From Sphingomonas_R sp036387535 (lineage in GTDB: Bacteria > Pseudomonadota > Alphaproteobacteria > Sphingomonadales > Sphingomonadaceae), in the NCBI RefSeq assembly GCF_036387535.1, contig NZ_DASVTO010000109.1, positions 1 through 26,575 of the forward strand: a DNA stretch of 26,575 nt, read 5' to 3'. Both the position numbers and the translations under genes were made by a program. Positions 7,738-16,254 of this stretch are shown here, piece by piece. The notes beneath the pieces were generated by a model. It was not told the origin of the DNA. It made no database searches and saw only the letters and a program-made list of their open reading frames with translations. The stretch's first letter is position 1. Every line of letters starts with the position of its first letter.

Positions 7738-9033
7738 TCACGCCGCCCAAGCGGCCACGTCCGCTTCCTGACCGATCAGCGCCAGTCCATGCGCGATCGA
7801 TGTCAGCTCGCCGCCGGTCGCGATCCGCTCCGGCCCGAACCGGGTGTCGAAAATCCGGAGCACCGCCGGGATCAGCGATGATCCACCGGTCAGGAACACG
7901 CGGTCGATCGCGGTCGCGGCAACCCCGGCGGCCGTCAGCGCACGGTCGACCGTCGCGGCGATCCGCGCCAGATCGTCGGCGATCCACGCCTCGAACTCGG
8001 CGCGCCGTACCAGCGTCTCGATCTCGATCCCGCCACCGGAGAAGCGGAACGGCGCCGTCTCCGCATCGGACAGCGCGCGCTTGCACACGCCCACGGCATC
8101 ATACAGCTTGTATCCCAGCTCATGCTCGATCACCGCGATCATCCGGCCGATCGCCGCGGCGTCCGTCGCCGTCTTCTTCAGCTTGGCCAGTTCGTCCAGC
8201 GTGCGGCGGTTGCGCATCAGCGCCAATCGCGACCAGTCGGCGAAGTCCGCATAGTAACTGCGCGGCACTTCCAATTCCTTGTCGAACGATCGGTAGGAAC
8301 TGCCCTTGCCCAGCATCGGCAGCACCAGCCGATCGACGATGCGATAGTCGAACCGATCGCCCGCAATCCCGATCCCGGCATGGCCCAGCGGTACGCAGCG
8401 TTTGGCCGCGCCCGGGGCCGCCACCCGAACGACGGAAAAATCGCTGGTGCCGCCGCCGAAATCCGCCACCAGGATCGTCGCCGCATCTTTCAACCGGGAT
8501 GCGTAGCTGAACGCCGCGCCCAGCGGCTCATAGACATAGTGAAGCTCACGGCCGAACCCCGCGAACATCGCATCATAGCGTGCCCGCGCCAGCGTCGGAT
8601 CGGGCCGCGCGCCGGCATATTCCACCGGCCGCCCGACGATGATCCGCTCCGGCCGGGGCGCGTTCAACGCGCCGCCGCCATGCGCGACCATCCGGTCCAG
8701 GAACACCCGACCCAGCTCCTCGAAGCGATAGCGTTTCTCGAACACCGATGCCGTTTCGAAACTTGCGCTGGCCGCGACCGACTTGAACGATTGCAGGAAC
8801 CGACTGCCGTCGGGATCCTCCAGATATTCCGCGATCGCCCAAGGTCCGGCCTCGACTGCCACGCCGCCCCGCGCCGCGCTGTCCTGCCAGAAACACAGCG
8901 CCGACCGGAACACCGCGCTCGCCTGCCCCTGTCGTGCAAATTCCACCAGGTCGGACTGCCCGGCCACGCCGGACACCGCCACCACGCTGTTCGTCGTGCC
9001 GAAATCGAGTCCCAGCGCTCCCGCCGTCGTCAT
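7738..9033 (-). CDS. Hsp70-family (YegD/DnaK-like) ATPase lacking a substrate-binding domain
   Basis: A 431-residue protein with the actin/Hsp70 ATPase fold. Phosphate-1 is GLDFGTTNS at residues 8-16, phosphate-2 is ILVADFGGGTSDFS, and the adenosine motif is VFLTGGSSLIPAV. The protein ends soon after the nucleotide-binding domain, so the peptide-binding beta sandwich and lid of DnaK are missing. Its length is close to E. coli YegD (about 450). It therefore probably does not act as a classical folding chaperone; the client or function is unknown. The start chosen is ATG at 9033, where the Hsp70 signature begins. The frame stays open to 9237, but that part has no family similarity and overlaps mnmA. 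It lies just downstream of mnmA on the same strand, with a 103-base gap. Confidence 0.9.
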   Translation of the reverse strand: MTTAGALGLDFGTTNSVVAVSGVAGQSDLVEFARQGQASAVFRSALCFWQDSAARGGVAVEAGPWAIAEYLEDPDGSRFLQSFKSVAASASFETASVFEKRYRFEELGRVFLDRMVAHGGGALNAPRPERIIVGRPVEYAGARPDPTLARARYDAMFAGFGRELHYVYEPLGAAFSYASRLKDAATILVADFGGGTSDFSVVRVAAPGAAKRCVPLGHAGIGIAGDRFDYRIVDRLVLPMLGKGSSYRSFDKELEVPRSYYADFADWSRLALMRNRRTLDELAKLKKTATDAAAIGRMIAVIEHELGYKLYDAVGVCKRALSDAETAPFRFSGGGIEIETLVRRAEFEAWIADDLARIAATVDRALTAAGVAATAIDRVFLTGGSSLIPAVLRIFDTRFGPERIATGGELTSIAHGLALIGQEADVAAWAA

Positions 9034-9136
9034 GGATTGCCGCCTGTCCCGGTGGTGCGGCGCCCGGCCGCGGGATCGGCGCTCTAGCGGGGGCGGCCGC
9101 CGCGATCCACCCCCCGCACGCGATCGACCGGTGCGG

Positions 9137-10252
9137 TCACGCCACCAGTGCGGCGGGCTCCGTCTCGGCGATCCAGCCGCCACCCAGCACGCGCTCGCCG
9201 GCATACAGCACGGCCGCCTGCCCCGGCGACACGCCATATTCAGGGCTTGCGAACCGCACCCGATCGCCCTCCAGCCACGCCGGCACCGGCTTCGCCATCG
9301 AACGCACCTTCGCCATCACCGGCCCGTCCTGATCACCGCCGATCCAGTTGCGATCCTCGATTCGCGCTGCTGTCACCGCCAGCGCCGCACGCGGCCCGGC
9401 CACCACCCGCCGCGCCTCCGGCTCCAGCCGCACGACATATAGCGGCACCGGGCTGCCCCCAATCTCCAGCCCGCGGCGCTGCCCGACCGTGAAATGCGCG
9501 ATTCCCCGATGCGTGCCCAGCACCCGTCCGTTCAGGTCGACGATCTCGCCGGCCTCGCCGGTTTCCGGCCGCAACCGCTTGACGATGGTGGCATAATCGC
9601 CGTCCGGCACGAAACAGATGTCCTGGCTATCGGGCTTTGCCGCCACGGTCAGCCCGTGTTCCGCTGCGATCTCGCGCACCCGCGCCTTGGGCATCCCGCC
9701 CAGCGGAAAGCGCAGATAGTCCAGCTGGTCCTGCGTTGTTGCGAACAGGAAATAGCTCTGATCGCGCGCCGGGTCGATCGCGCGGTGCAGTTCGGCCCCC
9801 GCCGGCCCCATCACCCGCCGCACATAATGGCCGGTCGCCAGGCAATCCGCCCCCAATTCGCGCGCGATCCCGAACAGGTCGGTGAACTTCACCCCCTGAT
9901 TGCACCGCACGCAGGGGATCGGCGTGCGCCCGCGCGCATATTCGTCCGCGAAATCGGCGATCACCCCGTCGCGGAACCGGCTTTCATAATCGAACACATA
10001 ATGCGCGATTCCCAGCCGATCCGCCACCGCACGCGCGTCGCGGATATCCTGCCCCGCGCAGCAACTGCCCGCCCGCTTCACCGCCGCACCATGATCATAT
10101 AGCTGCAGGGTGACGCCGATCGTCTCCGCGCCGCTGGCCTTGGCCAGCGCTGCCACCACCGAACTGTCCACCCCGCCCGACATCGCGACCAGGATCCGCT
10201 TGCCCGCCAGATCGTCGCCCAATTGAAAATCCGCCATCATGGGGAATGCCAT
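9137..10252 (-). CDS. mnmA: tRNA-specific 2-thiouridylase MnmA
   Basis: A 371-residue enzyme that thiolates U34 of the wobble position in tRNA-Lys, -Glu and -Gln. The PP-loop ATP site SGGVDSS is at about 25-31. The catalytic cysteines are Cys117 in RCNQGVKF and Cys213 in QDICFVPDGDY, and the conserved ATGHYVR lies between them. The C-terminal part has the MnmA beta-barrel segments (VGQRRGLEIGG, PGQAAVLYAGERVLGGGWI). Start choice is uncertain: ATG at 10252 and ATG at 10240 are both possible and neither has a clear Shine-Dalgarno sequence. Residues upstream of 10252 in the open frame look non-coding. It is divergent from the small gene at 10344. Confidence 0.96.
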   Translation of the reverse strand: MAFPMMADFQLGDDLAGKRILVAMSGGVDSSVVAALAKASGAETIGVTLQLYDHGAAVKRAGSCCAGQDIRDARAVADRLGIAHYVFDYESRFRDGVIADFADEYARGRTPIPCVRCNQGVKFTDLFGIARELGADCLATGHYVRRVMGPAGAELHRAIDPARDQSYFLFATTQDQLDYLRFPLGGMPKARVREIAAEHGLTVAAKPDSQDICFVPDGDYATIVKRLRPETGEAGEIVDLNGRVLGTHRGIAHFTVGQRRGLEIGGSPVPLYVVRLEPEARRVVAGPRAALAVTAARIEDRNWIGGDQDGPVMAKVRSMAKPVPAWLEGDRVRFASPEYGVSPGQAAVLYAGERVLGGGWIAETEPAALVA

Positions 10253-10343
10253 AGCGCATTTGTGCCATGTCCGGGACCCCGACTTTACCCGCCCTAAACC
10301 CTGAGACGTTACGGTGGCCCGTCGCACGATTGACGGATGCCGC

Positions 10344-10622
10344 ATGGATCTTGGTTTTCACCGACGGACTCGCGCTCGCGTGCGGACCGGAACTCTGGAT
10401 TACCGATCGATCGTCGCCGGCCTCGCCGCGGCGCAGGCACGGGGCGTGACCGCCATGGTGGCCGAACGCATCGCGCTTGCCGATGCGCAATCCACCACAC
10501 CCGACATGGCTCTGGTCGTGCTGATGCGGTGCGAACCGGGCTGGGTCCGCGCCGCCGCGGCATTGGACGGCAGCTTTGATTCCGCGCTCGCGCTCAAGTT
10601 TCCAGTGATGAAGCCGTTATGA
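10344..10622 (+). CDS. Hypothetical protein upstream of sciP
   Basis: A 92-residue protein from ATG 10344 (GTG 10314 would add ten residues). The family is not recognised. The central part (LDYRSIVAGLAAAQARGVTAMVAERIAL) looks helical and a hydrophobic strand, MALVVLMRC, follows. There is no signal peptide or obvious membrane span. It seems coding because third positions are strongly G/C and the codon choices match the neighbours, especially from 10400 onward. Its stop overlaps a possible 26-codon ORF (ATGA), and sciP starts about 115 bases later. It is divergent from mnmA, so the 91 bases between 10253 and 10343 probably hold promoters for both. Function unknown. Confidence 0.6.
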   Translation: MDLGFHRRTRARVRTGTLDYRSIVAGLAAAQARGVTAMVAERIALADAQSTTPDMALVVLMRCEPGWVRAAAALDGSFDSALALKFPVMKPL

Positions 10623-10699
10623 AGGTGACCATGTCCTTTACCTTGCCGTTTCAGCCTTCCTTCAAGCCCACCGCACTAAACATTGGCCATCGAGAGTGA
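10619..10699 (+). CDS. Possible 26-residue peptide ORF before sciP
   Basis: ATG 10619 overlaps the preceding stop (ATGA); a second in-frame ATG at 10631 has GAAGG at 10621-10625. The reading frame ends at TGA 10697-10699, 39 bases before sciP. Codon choice (TTT, CTA, AAC ATT) is less GC-rich than in neighbouring genes, so it could be chance. If translated, it might act as a leader for sciP. Confidence 0.15.
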   Translation: MKVTMSFTLPFQPSFKPTALNIGHRE

Positions 10700-10738
10700 G
10701 GCCGCCGTTTCAAACAGGCCCAGCGTTCTGAGGTAATG

Positions 10739-11038
10739 ATGATCGAAAATCAGAATATCAGGCCTGCACAAGTGATCGGCCCACTCGGCGAACCGCTGAC
10801 GGTCGACAGCCTGCCGCCACCCCACACGACCCGCTGGGTCGTCCGCCGCAAGGCCGAAGTCGTCGCTGCCGTCAGCGGTGGGCTGCTGTCGGTGGACGAG
10901 GTCTGCGACCGTTACGGCTTGAGCCTGGAGGAGTTCGCCAGCTGGCAGCGTGCGGTCGACCGTTCCGGCATGCCAGGCCTGCGCGTGACGCGGATCCAGC
11001 ATTACAAAACGCTGTACGAACGGCAGCAATCCTATTGA
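10739..11038 (+). CDS. sciP: SciP, CtrA inhibitor (DUF1153)
   Basis: A 99-residue DUF1153 protein matching Caulobacter SciP, a small helix-turn-helix protein that binds the cell-cycle regulator CtrA and blocks its transcriptional activation. Recognised conserved stretches are PAQVIGPLGEPLTVDSLPPP, RWVVRRKAEVVAAVSGGLLS, and GLSLEEFASWQRAVDRSGMPG, which cover the helix-turn-helix. The C-terminal end is VTRIQHYKTLYE. There are two adjacent ATG codons (10736 and 10739). The second is preferred because GAGG at 10730-10733 is then better spaced. The gene is monocistronic by appearance, with a strong terminator about 90 bases downstream. In Caulobacter SciP represses CtrA-dependent flagellar and chemotaxis genes, which is relevant given the che operon here. 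Confidence 0.95.
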   Translation: MIENQNIRPAQVIGPLGEPLTVDSLPPPHTTRWVVRRKAEVVAAVSGGLLSVDEVCDRYGLSLEEFASWQRAVDRSGMPGLRVTRIQHYKTLYERQQSY

Positions 11039-11128
11039 TCCGTCCGGCGGTATAACACCCGGCCGAATGCGTCTCCCCCGCTCGCAAGGCGCGCAAAGCG
11101 TCGCGATCCCCCGAACCGAACACCTTGG

Positions 11129-11165
11129 AACCCCGTCGGCCTTCCCCTGGGCCGACGGGGTTTTT
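11129..11165 (+). terminator. Rho-independent terminator after sciP
   Basis: A 13-pair stem is formed by 11129-11141 and 11150-11162 (core CCCCGTCGGCC / GGCCGACGGGG) with an eight-base loop. A TTTTT run (11161-11165) and CTT follow. It is the clearest intrinsic terminator on the plus strand in the window and separates sciP from the acetyltransferase gene. Confidence 0.93.
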
Positions 11166-11228
11166 CTTGTCTCCCGATGCGCCGCACGACAAGAAGGCCG
11201 GCAAAAGCCGCCCGGATGATCCCCGACC

Positions 11229-12083
11229 ATGACCCTGCCCTTTGATCTCGCCACCTATCTCGCGCGGATCGGCGTGCCCGATGTGCCTGCCGCGGATGCG
11301 GACGGACTGGCGCTGGTGCAACGGGCGCATCGCATGGCGATCCCGTTCGAAAATCTGGACGTGCTGCTCGGCCGCGGGATCAGCCTGGATCCCGACGCGG
11401 TCTTCGACAAGCTCGTCCTGCGCCGCCGCGGCGGCTATTGCTTCGAACATAATCAGCTGTTCGGCCGCGCGCTGGACGCGCTCGGCTTCGTGGTCCGCCC
11501 GCTGCTCGCGCGCGTCTGGCTGGGGGTTGCCGATCTCACCGATCCGGCCGCCGTCCCCTCGCGCACCCACTGCCTCAGCCTGGTCGAACTGCCCGATGGC
11601 GCCTGGATCGCGGATGCCGGCTTTGGCGGCGCCTACACGCCGCCGATGCCGCTGGTGGACGGGGCACAGGCGAAGACACCGGACGGCGCGGTCCACCACC
11701 TCGTCCGCGATGCCGGGCATGGCTGGATCCTCACCCGCGACGGCGATCTCCATGCCACCGATGCGCGCGGCGTGCCGCAGCCCGGCGGCGGCGCGATCCG
11801 GCAATATAGTTTTACCGCCGCCCCGGTCTGGCCGGCCGATCTGGAACAGTGCAACCACCATATCGCGACCGTGCCCAACCATCGCTTCACCACCATCGCG
11901 ATCGCCAGCATCGTGTTGCCCAGCGGCTTTGCCAGTCTCACCGACCGCCATTATCGCCGCCGCAACGGTACCGAGGCGATCGGCACGGACCTGACCGACC
12001 CGCGCGTGTACCGCATGCGGCTCAGCCTCGTTTTCGGCATCGACCTGGAAAAGACGGAGGTCGCGGCGCTCGGGCTGTTCTGA
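11229..12083 (+). CDS. Arylamine N-acetyltransferase
   Basis: A 284-residue NAT-family enzyme that transfers acetyl from acetyl-CoA to arylamines, arylhydrazines or related amines in the cytoplasm. The Cys-His-Asp triad is visible: Cys71 in RRGGYCFEHN, His114 in SRTHCLSLV and Asp129 in WIADAGFGG. The N-terminal MAIPFENLDVLLGR segment is also diagnostic. Length is typical for bacterial NATs (about 275-285). ATG 11229 was chosen as the first plausible start after the sciP terminator. The gene stands alone before gyrB. An imperfect palindrome just past the stop (CGGACAG at 12088-12094, CTGTCCG at 12105-12111) might help termination but has no T tract. The physiological substrate is unknown. Confidence 0.95.
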   Translation: MTLPFDLATYLARIGVPDVPAADADGLALVQRAHRMAIPFENLDVLLGRGISLDPDAVFDKLVLRRRGGYCFEHNQLFGRALDALGFVVRPLLARVWLGVADLTDPAAVPSRTHCLSLVELPDGAWIADAGFGGAYTPPMPLVDGAQAKTPDGAVHHLVRDAGHGWILTRDGDLHATDARGVPQPGGGAIRQYSFTAAPVWPADLEQCNHHIATVPNHRFTTIAIASIVLPSGFASLTDRHYRRRNGTEAIGTDLTDPRVYRMRLSLVFGIDLEKTEVAALGLF

Positions 12084-12176
12084 ACCACGGACAGCCGACG
12101 TCGCCTGTCCGCGGCCTCCACGGCCTTCCGCGCCATTTCGCTTCCGATTCGCGTACCGGATGCCTATATCCGCGGC

Positions 12177-14648
12177 ATGGCAAGCACACCCCAATCCGGC
12201 GAATATGGCGCAGACTCCATCAAGGTTCTGAAGGGCCTCGACGCGGTGCGAAAGCGCCCGGGCATGTATATCGGCGATACCGACGACGGGTCCGGCCTTC
12301 ACCACATGGTGTTCGAGGTCAGCGACAATGCGATCGACGAGGCGCTGGCGGGGCATTGCGATCGCATCGTCATCACGCTCAACCCGGACGGTTCGGTGTC
12401 GTGCGAGGATAATGGCCGCGGCATCCCGACCGGCATCCATACCGAAGAAGGCGTGTCGGCGGCGGAGGTCATCATGACCCAGCTCCACGCCGGCGGAAAG
12501 TTCGATAACACCAACGATTCCAACGCCTACAAGGTTTCGGGCGGCCTGCACGGCGTTGGCGTGTCGGTGGTGAACGCGTTGTCGACCTTCCTCGATCTCA
12601 CCATCTGGCGCGATGGGCAGGAGCATTATATGCGCTTCGCCCACGGCGACGCCGTCGCCCCGCTCAAGGTCGTCGGCGATGCCGGCACCAAGAAGGGGAC
12701 GCGCGTCACCTTCCTGCCCAGCCCCAACACCTTCAAGATCACCGAGTTCGATTTCGACAAGCTCGAACATCGCTATCGCGAACTGGCCTTCCTCAATTCG
12801 GGCGTCCGGCTGTTCCTGGTCGATGCGCGCCATGCCGAGGAAAAGACCGTCGAACTCTTCTACGAAGGCGGCATCGCGGCGTTCGTCAAATATCTCGATC
12901 GTACCAAGACCCCGCTGATGCCGGAACCGGTGGCGATCCACGGTGCGCGCGACGATGTCGGCATCGACGTCGCGCTGGAATGGAACGACAGCTATTATGA
13001 GCAGGTGCTGGCCTTCACCAACAACATCCCGCAACGCGATGGTGGCACGCACATGGCCGCCTTCCGCGCCGCACTCACCCGCACGATCAACAATTATGCC
13101 GAAAAATCGGGTCTCCTGAAAAAGGAGAAGGTGACGCTGACCGGCGACGACATGCGCGAAGGGCTGACCGCGATCGTGTCGGTCAAGCTGCCCGATCCGA
13201 AGTTCAGCAGCCAGACCAAGGACAAGCTGGTCTCGTCCGAAGTGCGCCAGCCGCTCGAATCGCTGATGGCCGACAAGCTCGCCGAATGGCTCCAGGAAAA
13301 TCCCGCGCACGGCAAGGCGATCGTTCAGAAGGTGATCGACGCCGCCGCCGCGCGCGAAGCCGCGAAGAAGGCGCGTGAACTGACCCGGCGCAAGGGCGTG
13401 ATGGACATCGCTTCGCTGCCCGGCAAGCTCGCCGATTGCCAGGAACGCGATCCCGCCAAGTCCGAACTGTTCCTGGTGGAGGGCGACTCGGCGGGCGGAT
13501 CGGCGAAGCAGGGCCGCAACCGCCAATATCAGGCGATCCTGCCGTTGAAGGGCAAGATCCTGAACGTCGAACGCGCCCGTTTCGATCGCATGCTGTCATC
13601 GAAGGAAGTCGGCACGCTGATCCAGGCGATGGGCACGGGCATCGGCCGCGACGATTTCAACCTCGACAAGCTGCGCTACCACAAGATCGTCATCATGACC
13701 GACGCCGATGTCGACGGCGCACACATCCGCACGCTGCTGCTGACCTTCTTCTATCGCCACATGAAGCCGATCATCGAAGGCGGGCACCTCTACATCGCGC
13801 AACCGCCGCTCTACAAGGTCGCGAAGGGCCGGTCGGAGGTCTATCTCAAGGACAATGCCGCGCTCGACGATTATCTGGTCGACGCGGGATTGGGCGGCAT
13901 GATCCTGGAAACCGCGGAAGGCCCGCGTTCGGGCAGCGATCTGAAGGGCTTGCTCGATCATGCGCGCCGCATGCGGACGCTGATGACCTATGTTCCGCGG
14001 CGCTACGATCCGGCGGTGATCGAGGCGCTGGCGCTGCTCGGCGGGTTCGATCCGGAGGTTCGCGATCGCGGGCCGGCGGGTCAGGCGGCGGCGGCATGGC
14101 AGGGGCGCGCCGACCCTGAAGCGCGCTGGTCGGCGGAGGTCACCGGTGACGGCGGCTATCATTTCCTGCGTTTCTGGCGCGGTGTCACCGATCACCACAT
14201 CGTCGATGCCGCATTCGTCGGATCGGCGGAGGCGCGCAAGCTGCATGCGCTCGCCACCGAACAGGCCGAAGCCTACACCCACGGCTCGCGCCTGATCGCG
14301 CAGAAGGCGGCCGACAAGCCGGTCGAGGCCGCCGCGCCCGACGATGACGAACCCGTCGCCGACACCCGCGGCCGTGCGATCTCGCGTCCGTCCGAACTGC
14401 TCGACGCGATCCTCGCGGCGGGCCGCAAGGGCCTTGCCATCGCCCGGTACAAGGGGCTCGGCGAAATGAACGCCGAACAATTGTGGGAAACCACGCTCGA
14501 TCCCGCCAACCGCGCCATGTTGCGGGTCGAGGTCGAACAGGCCGATGTCGCCGACGAGATCTTCACGCGCCTGATGGGCGACGTCGTCGAACCCCGCCGC
14601 GAATTCATCCAGGACAATGCCCTGTCCGTGGCTAATCTGGACGTCTGA
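12177..14648 (+). CDS. gyrB: DNA gyrase subunit B
   Basis: An 823-residue GyrB, the ATPase subunit of gyrase, which introduces negative supercoils with GyrA. The GHKL ATPase domain starts early (VRKRPGMYIGDTDDG; Mg-binding Asn51 in SDNAIDEA; EDNGRGIPTG; GGLHGVGVSVVNAL). The TOPRIM domain has Glu435 in FLVEGDSAGGSA and Asp509/Asp511 in TDADVDGAHIR. The quinolone-region stretch ILPLKGKILNVERAR lies between them. The C-terminal tail has RYKGLGEMNAEQLWETT and PRREFIQDNAL. The segment around 560-740 is longer and more variable than in E. coli (804 residues), which is usual in alphaproteobacteria. The last 17 bases overlap the convergent nucleotidyltransferase gene. A GANTC site (12146-12150) lies about 30 bases upstream of the start; its relevance is unproven. 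Confidence 0.98.
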   Translation: MASTPQSGEYGADSIKVLKGLDAVRKRPGMYIGDTDDGSGLHHMVFEVSDNAIDEALAGHCDRIVITLNPDGSVSCEDNGRGIPTGIHTEEGVSAAEVIMTQLHAGGKFDNTNDSNAYKVSGGLHGVGVSVVNALSTFLDLTIWRDGQEHYMRFAHGDAVAPLKVVGDAGTKKGTRVTFLPSPNTFKITEFDFDKLEHRYRELAFLNSGVRLFLVDARHAEEKTVELFYEGGIAAFVKYLDRTKTPLMPEPVAIHGARDDVGIDVALEWNDSYYEQVLAFTNNIPQRDGGTHMAAFRAALTRTINNYAEKSGLLKKEKVTLTGDDMREGLTAIVSVKLPDPKFSSQTKDKLVSSEVRQPLESLMADKLAEWLQENPAHGKAIVQKVIDAAAAREAAKKARELTRRKGVMDIASLPGKLADCQERDPAKSELFLVEGDSAGGSAKQGRNRQYQAILPLKGKILNVERARFDRMLSSKEVGTLIQAMGTGIGRDDFNLDKLRYHKIVIMTDADVDGAHIRTLLLTFFYRHMKPIIEGGHLYIAQPPLYKVAKGRSEVYLKDNAALDDYLVDAGLGGMILETAEGPRSGSDLKGLLDHARRMRTLMTYVPRRYDPAVIEALALLGGFDPEVRDRGPAGQAAAAWQGRADPEARWSAEVTGDGGYHFLRFWRGVTDHHIVDAAFVGSAEARKLHALATEQAEAYTHGSRLIAQKAADKPVEAAAPDDDEPVADTRGRAISRPSELLDAILAAGRKGLAIARYKGLGEMNAEQLWETTLDPANRAMLRVEVEQADVADEIFTRLMGDVVEPRREFIQDNALSVANLDV

Positions 14649-15435
14649 TCGCCACCGCAACCTCGGATTGCCGCCGGGCGAGGATGGTCTCGGCCAGCAT
14701 GTGATCCGCGGGTTTGTCGACGTCGATGGCGGCTTCGGCCTGCGGCAGGGCGATCAGCCTGGCCTCCATCCCCAGCCGGCGGCCCGCGATGCGCAGGGCG
14801 TCCGGCCCGCGGATCGTGCGGGTGATCGCACGCAGCGCGAGCAGGGGCCCGAAATGCCAGAACAGCTTCAGCGCCTGCTTGCGATCCTGTTCCGCCCGCG
14901 CCCACAGGGTCAGCGCCGCCTGCGCCTTCGATGTCCGCAGCGCGAACAGATTGGCGCCACTATAGGCACCCCCCCGAAATTTCAGCCAGGTCCGGCGCGT
15001 GTCGGGATAGGCGTGCATCATCGTGCGCCGTTCCACCATGCCGACCGCGACGTCCGCATCCTCCGCATCATGCAGAAAACCGGCTACCATGTCCGGCGTC
15101 AGCAGCGGGTGATCGGCGGTCGTCACCAGCAGCGGCCAGGGTGCGATGGCGGTGCCCGCGACGGCGGCGATACTGCGCGAAATCCCGGTGGTGCTTTGCG
15201 TGAACGACAGCCGCGGTTCCGCGGCGGGCCAGCCCGCTGCCAACAGGTCGGGGCGTTGCCCCGCGACGACGATCCTGCCGATCTCCGGACAGTGCAGCAG
15301 CGTGCGGATGACATGTGTCAGCATCGGCTCGCCCGCGATGGGGACCAGCGCCTTCCACTCGGCCCCGAATGCCTGCGCAAGCGGATCGATGCCGGGGCGC
15401 TGCCCGGCCAGAACCAGAGCGGTCCACTGCATCAT
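14632..15435 (-). CDS. MobA-like NTP transferase family protein
   Basis: A 267-residue protein with the MobA-like nucleotidyltransferase fold. The N-terminal signature is TALVLAGQRPGIDPLA, then KALVPIAGEPMLTHVI. The metal-site region is LLVTTADHPLLTPDMV, and the terminal substrate segment is AAIDVDKPADHMLAE. It probably transfers a nucleotide from NTP to a phosphorylated alcohol or sugar, but molybdopterin or another acceptor cannot be excluded. ATG 15435 was chosen because the family signature begins right after it; GTG 15462 is an in-frame alternative. Its end overlaps the end of gyrB by 17 bases (convergent). It is divergent from a second nucleotidyltransferase at 15513, which suggests shared regulation in the 77-base gap. 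Confidence 0.82.
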   Translation of the reverse strand: MMQWTALVLAGQRPGIDPLAQAFGAEWKALVPIAGEPMLTHVIRTLLHCPEIGRIVVAGQRPDLLAAGWPAAEPRLSFTQSTTGISRSIAAVAGTAIAPWPLLVTTADHPLLTPDMVAGFLHDAEDADVAVGMVERRTMMHAYPDTRRTWLKFRGGAYSGANLFALRTSKAQAALTLWARAEQDRKQALKLFWHFGPLLALRAITRTIRGPDALRIAGRRLGMEARLIALPQAEAAIDVDKPADHMLAETILARRQSEVAVAIRRPD

Positions 15436-15512
15436 ATCCCGGTCCGTCCCGCTTTTGGCCACATTGCGGCGGTCTAGCGCAGATTGTCGAGTTTTGTGAG
15501 CGAGTAGCCGCC

Positions 15513-16253
15513 ATGTCGTTCGAACGTGCCGTGATCCTGAGTGCGGGCAAGGGATCCCGCCTGTTGCCGCTAACCGAGGATCGGCCGAAATGCCTGATCG
15601 ATTTCAGCGGCCGCACGCTGCTGGAATGGCAGCTGGATGCATTGCGCGCCGGTGGCGTGCGCGACATCACGGTCGTGACCGGCTTCCGGTCCGATCTGGT
15701 CGATGCGGTGATCGCGGCCCGGGGCGACCCGGGGGTGCGCACGCTGTTCAACCCCTTCTACCATGTCGCGGAAAATGTCGGGTCGGTGTGGATGGCGCGC
15801 GAACGGATGCAGGACGACTTCCTCATCCTCAATGGCGATACGTTGATCGCGCCGGAAATCGTGGCGCGCGTGGTCCAGTCGGATGCCCCGATCACGGTCA
15901 CGATCGACGAGAAGCCGGATTATGACGAAGACGATATGAAGGTCGTCCGGTCCGGCGATCGCCTGGTACGGATCGGCAAGGTGCTGGACGACGATATTCC
16001 CGATGCCGAATCAATCGGCTTTCTGGCATTTCGCGGCGACGGCGCTCGGCAGTTCGTGGCGTCCGTCGATGCGATCCTGCACGATCCGGTCGGGGTGACG
16101 AGCTGGTATCTCAAGGTGATCGACCGGATCGCACCATCCGGGACGGTGTCGACCCGGTCGATCAAGGGTTTGGAATGGGCGGAGGTCGACTATCCGGCCG
16201 ATCTCGACATCGCGCGCGCGCTGACCGACAAATGGGCCGCGGCCGGGCGGTAA
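15513..16253 (+). CDS. Phosphocholine/inositol-phosphate cytidylyltransferase-like nucleotidyltransferase
   Basis: A 246-residue single-domain nucleotidyltransferase of the LicC/IPCT/sugar-nucleotide type. The NTP-binding signature is AVILSAGKGSRLLPLTEDRP followed by the conserved KCLIDF lysine. The metal Asp lies in FLILNGDTLI, and the C-terminal GLEWAEVDYPADLDIA is typical of phosphocholine and inositol-phosphate cytidylyltransferases. NPFYHVAENVGSVWMA also fits that subgroup. It should make a CDP- (or other NDP-) activated alcohol or sugar. ATG 15513 was chosen because the family signature starts at residue 5; the longer open frame runs over the divergent gene. A CDP-alcohol phosphatidyltransferase lies about 400 bases away and is its plausible partner. 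The stop is one base from the end of the convergent HIT gene. Confidence 0.88.
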   Translation: MSFERAVILSAGKGSRLLPLTEDRPKCLIDFSGRTLLEWQLDALRAGGVRDITVVTGFRSDLVDAVIAARGDPGVRTLFNPFYHVAENVGSVWMARERMQDDFLILNGDTLIAPEIVARVVQSDAPITVTIDEKPDYDEDDMKVVRSGDRLVRIGKVLDDDIPDAESIGFLAFRGDGARQFVASVDAILHDPVGVTSWYLKVIDRIAPSGTVSTRSIKGLEWAEVDYPADLDIARALTDKWAAAGR

Positions 16254-16254
16254 G

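Noticed and set aside
10284..10304. Possible CtrA box between mnmA and the divergent small gene (TTAC...CTAAAC)
   Set aside because: The half-sites do not have the seven-base spacing and both deviate from TTAA.
10872..13526. 884-residue minus-strand open frame across sciP, the NAT gene and gyrB
   Set aside because: It spans three clearly real plus-strand genes and a terminator; its composition is that of a GC-rich shadow frame.
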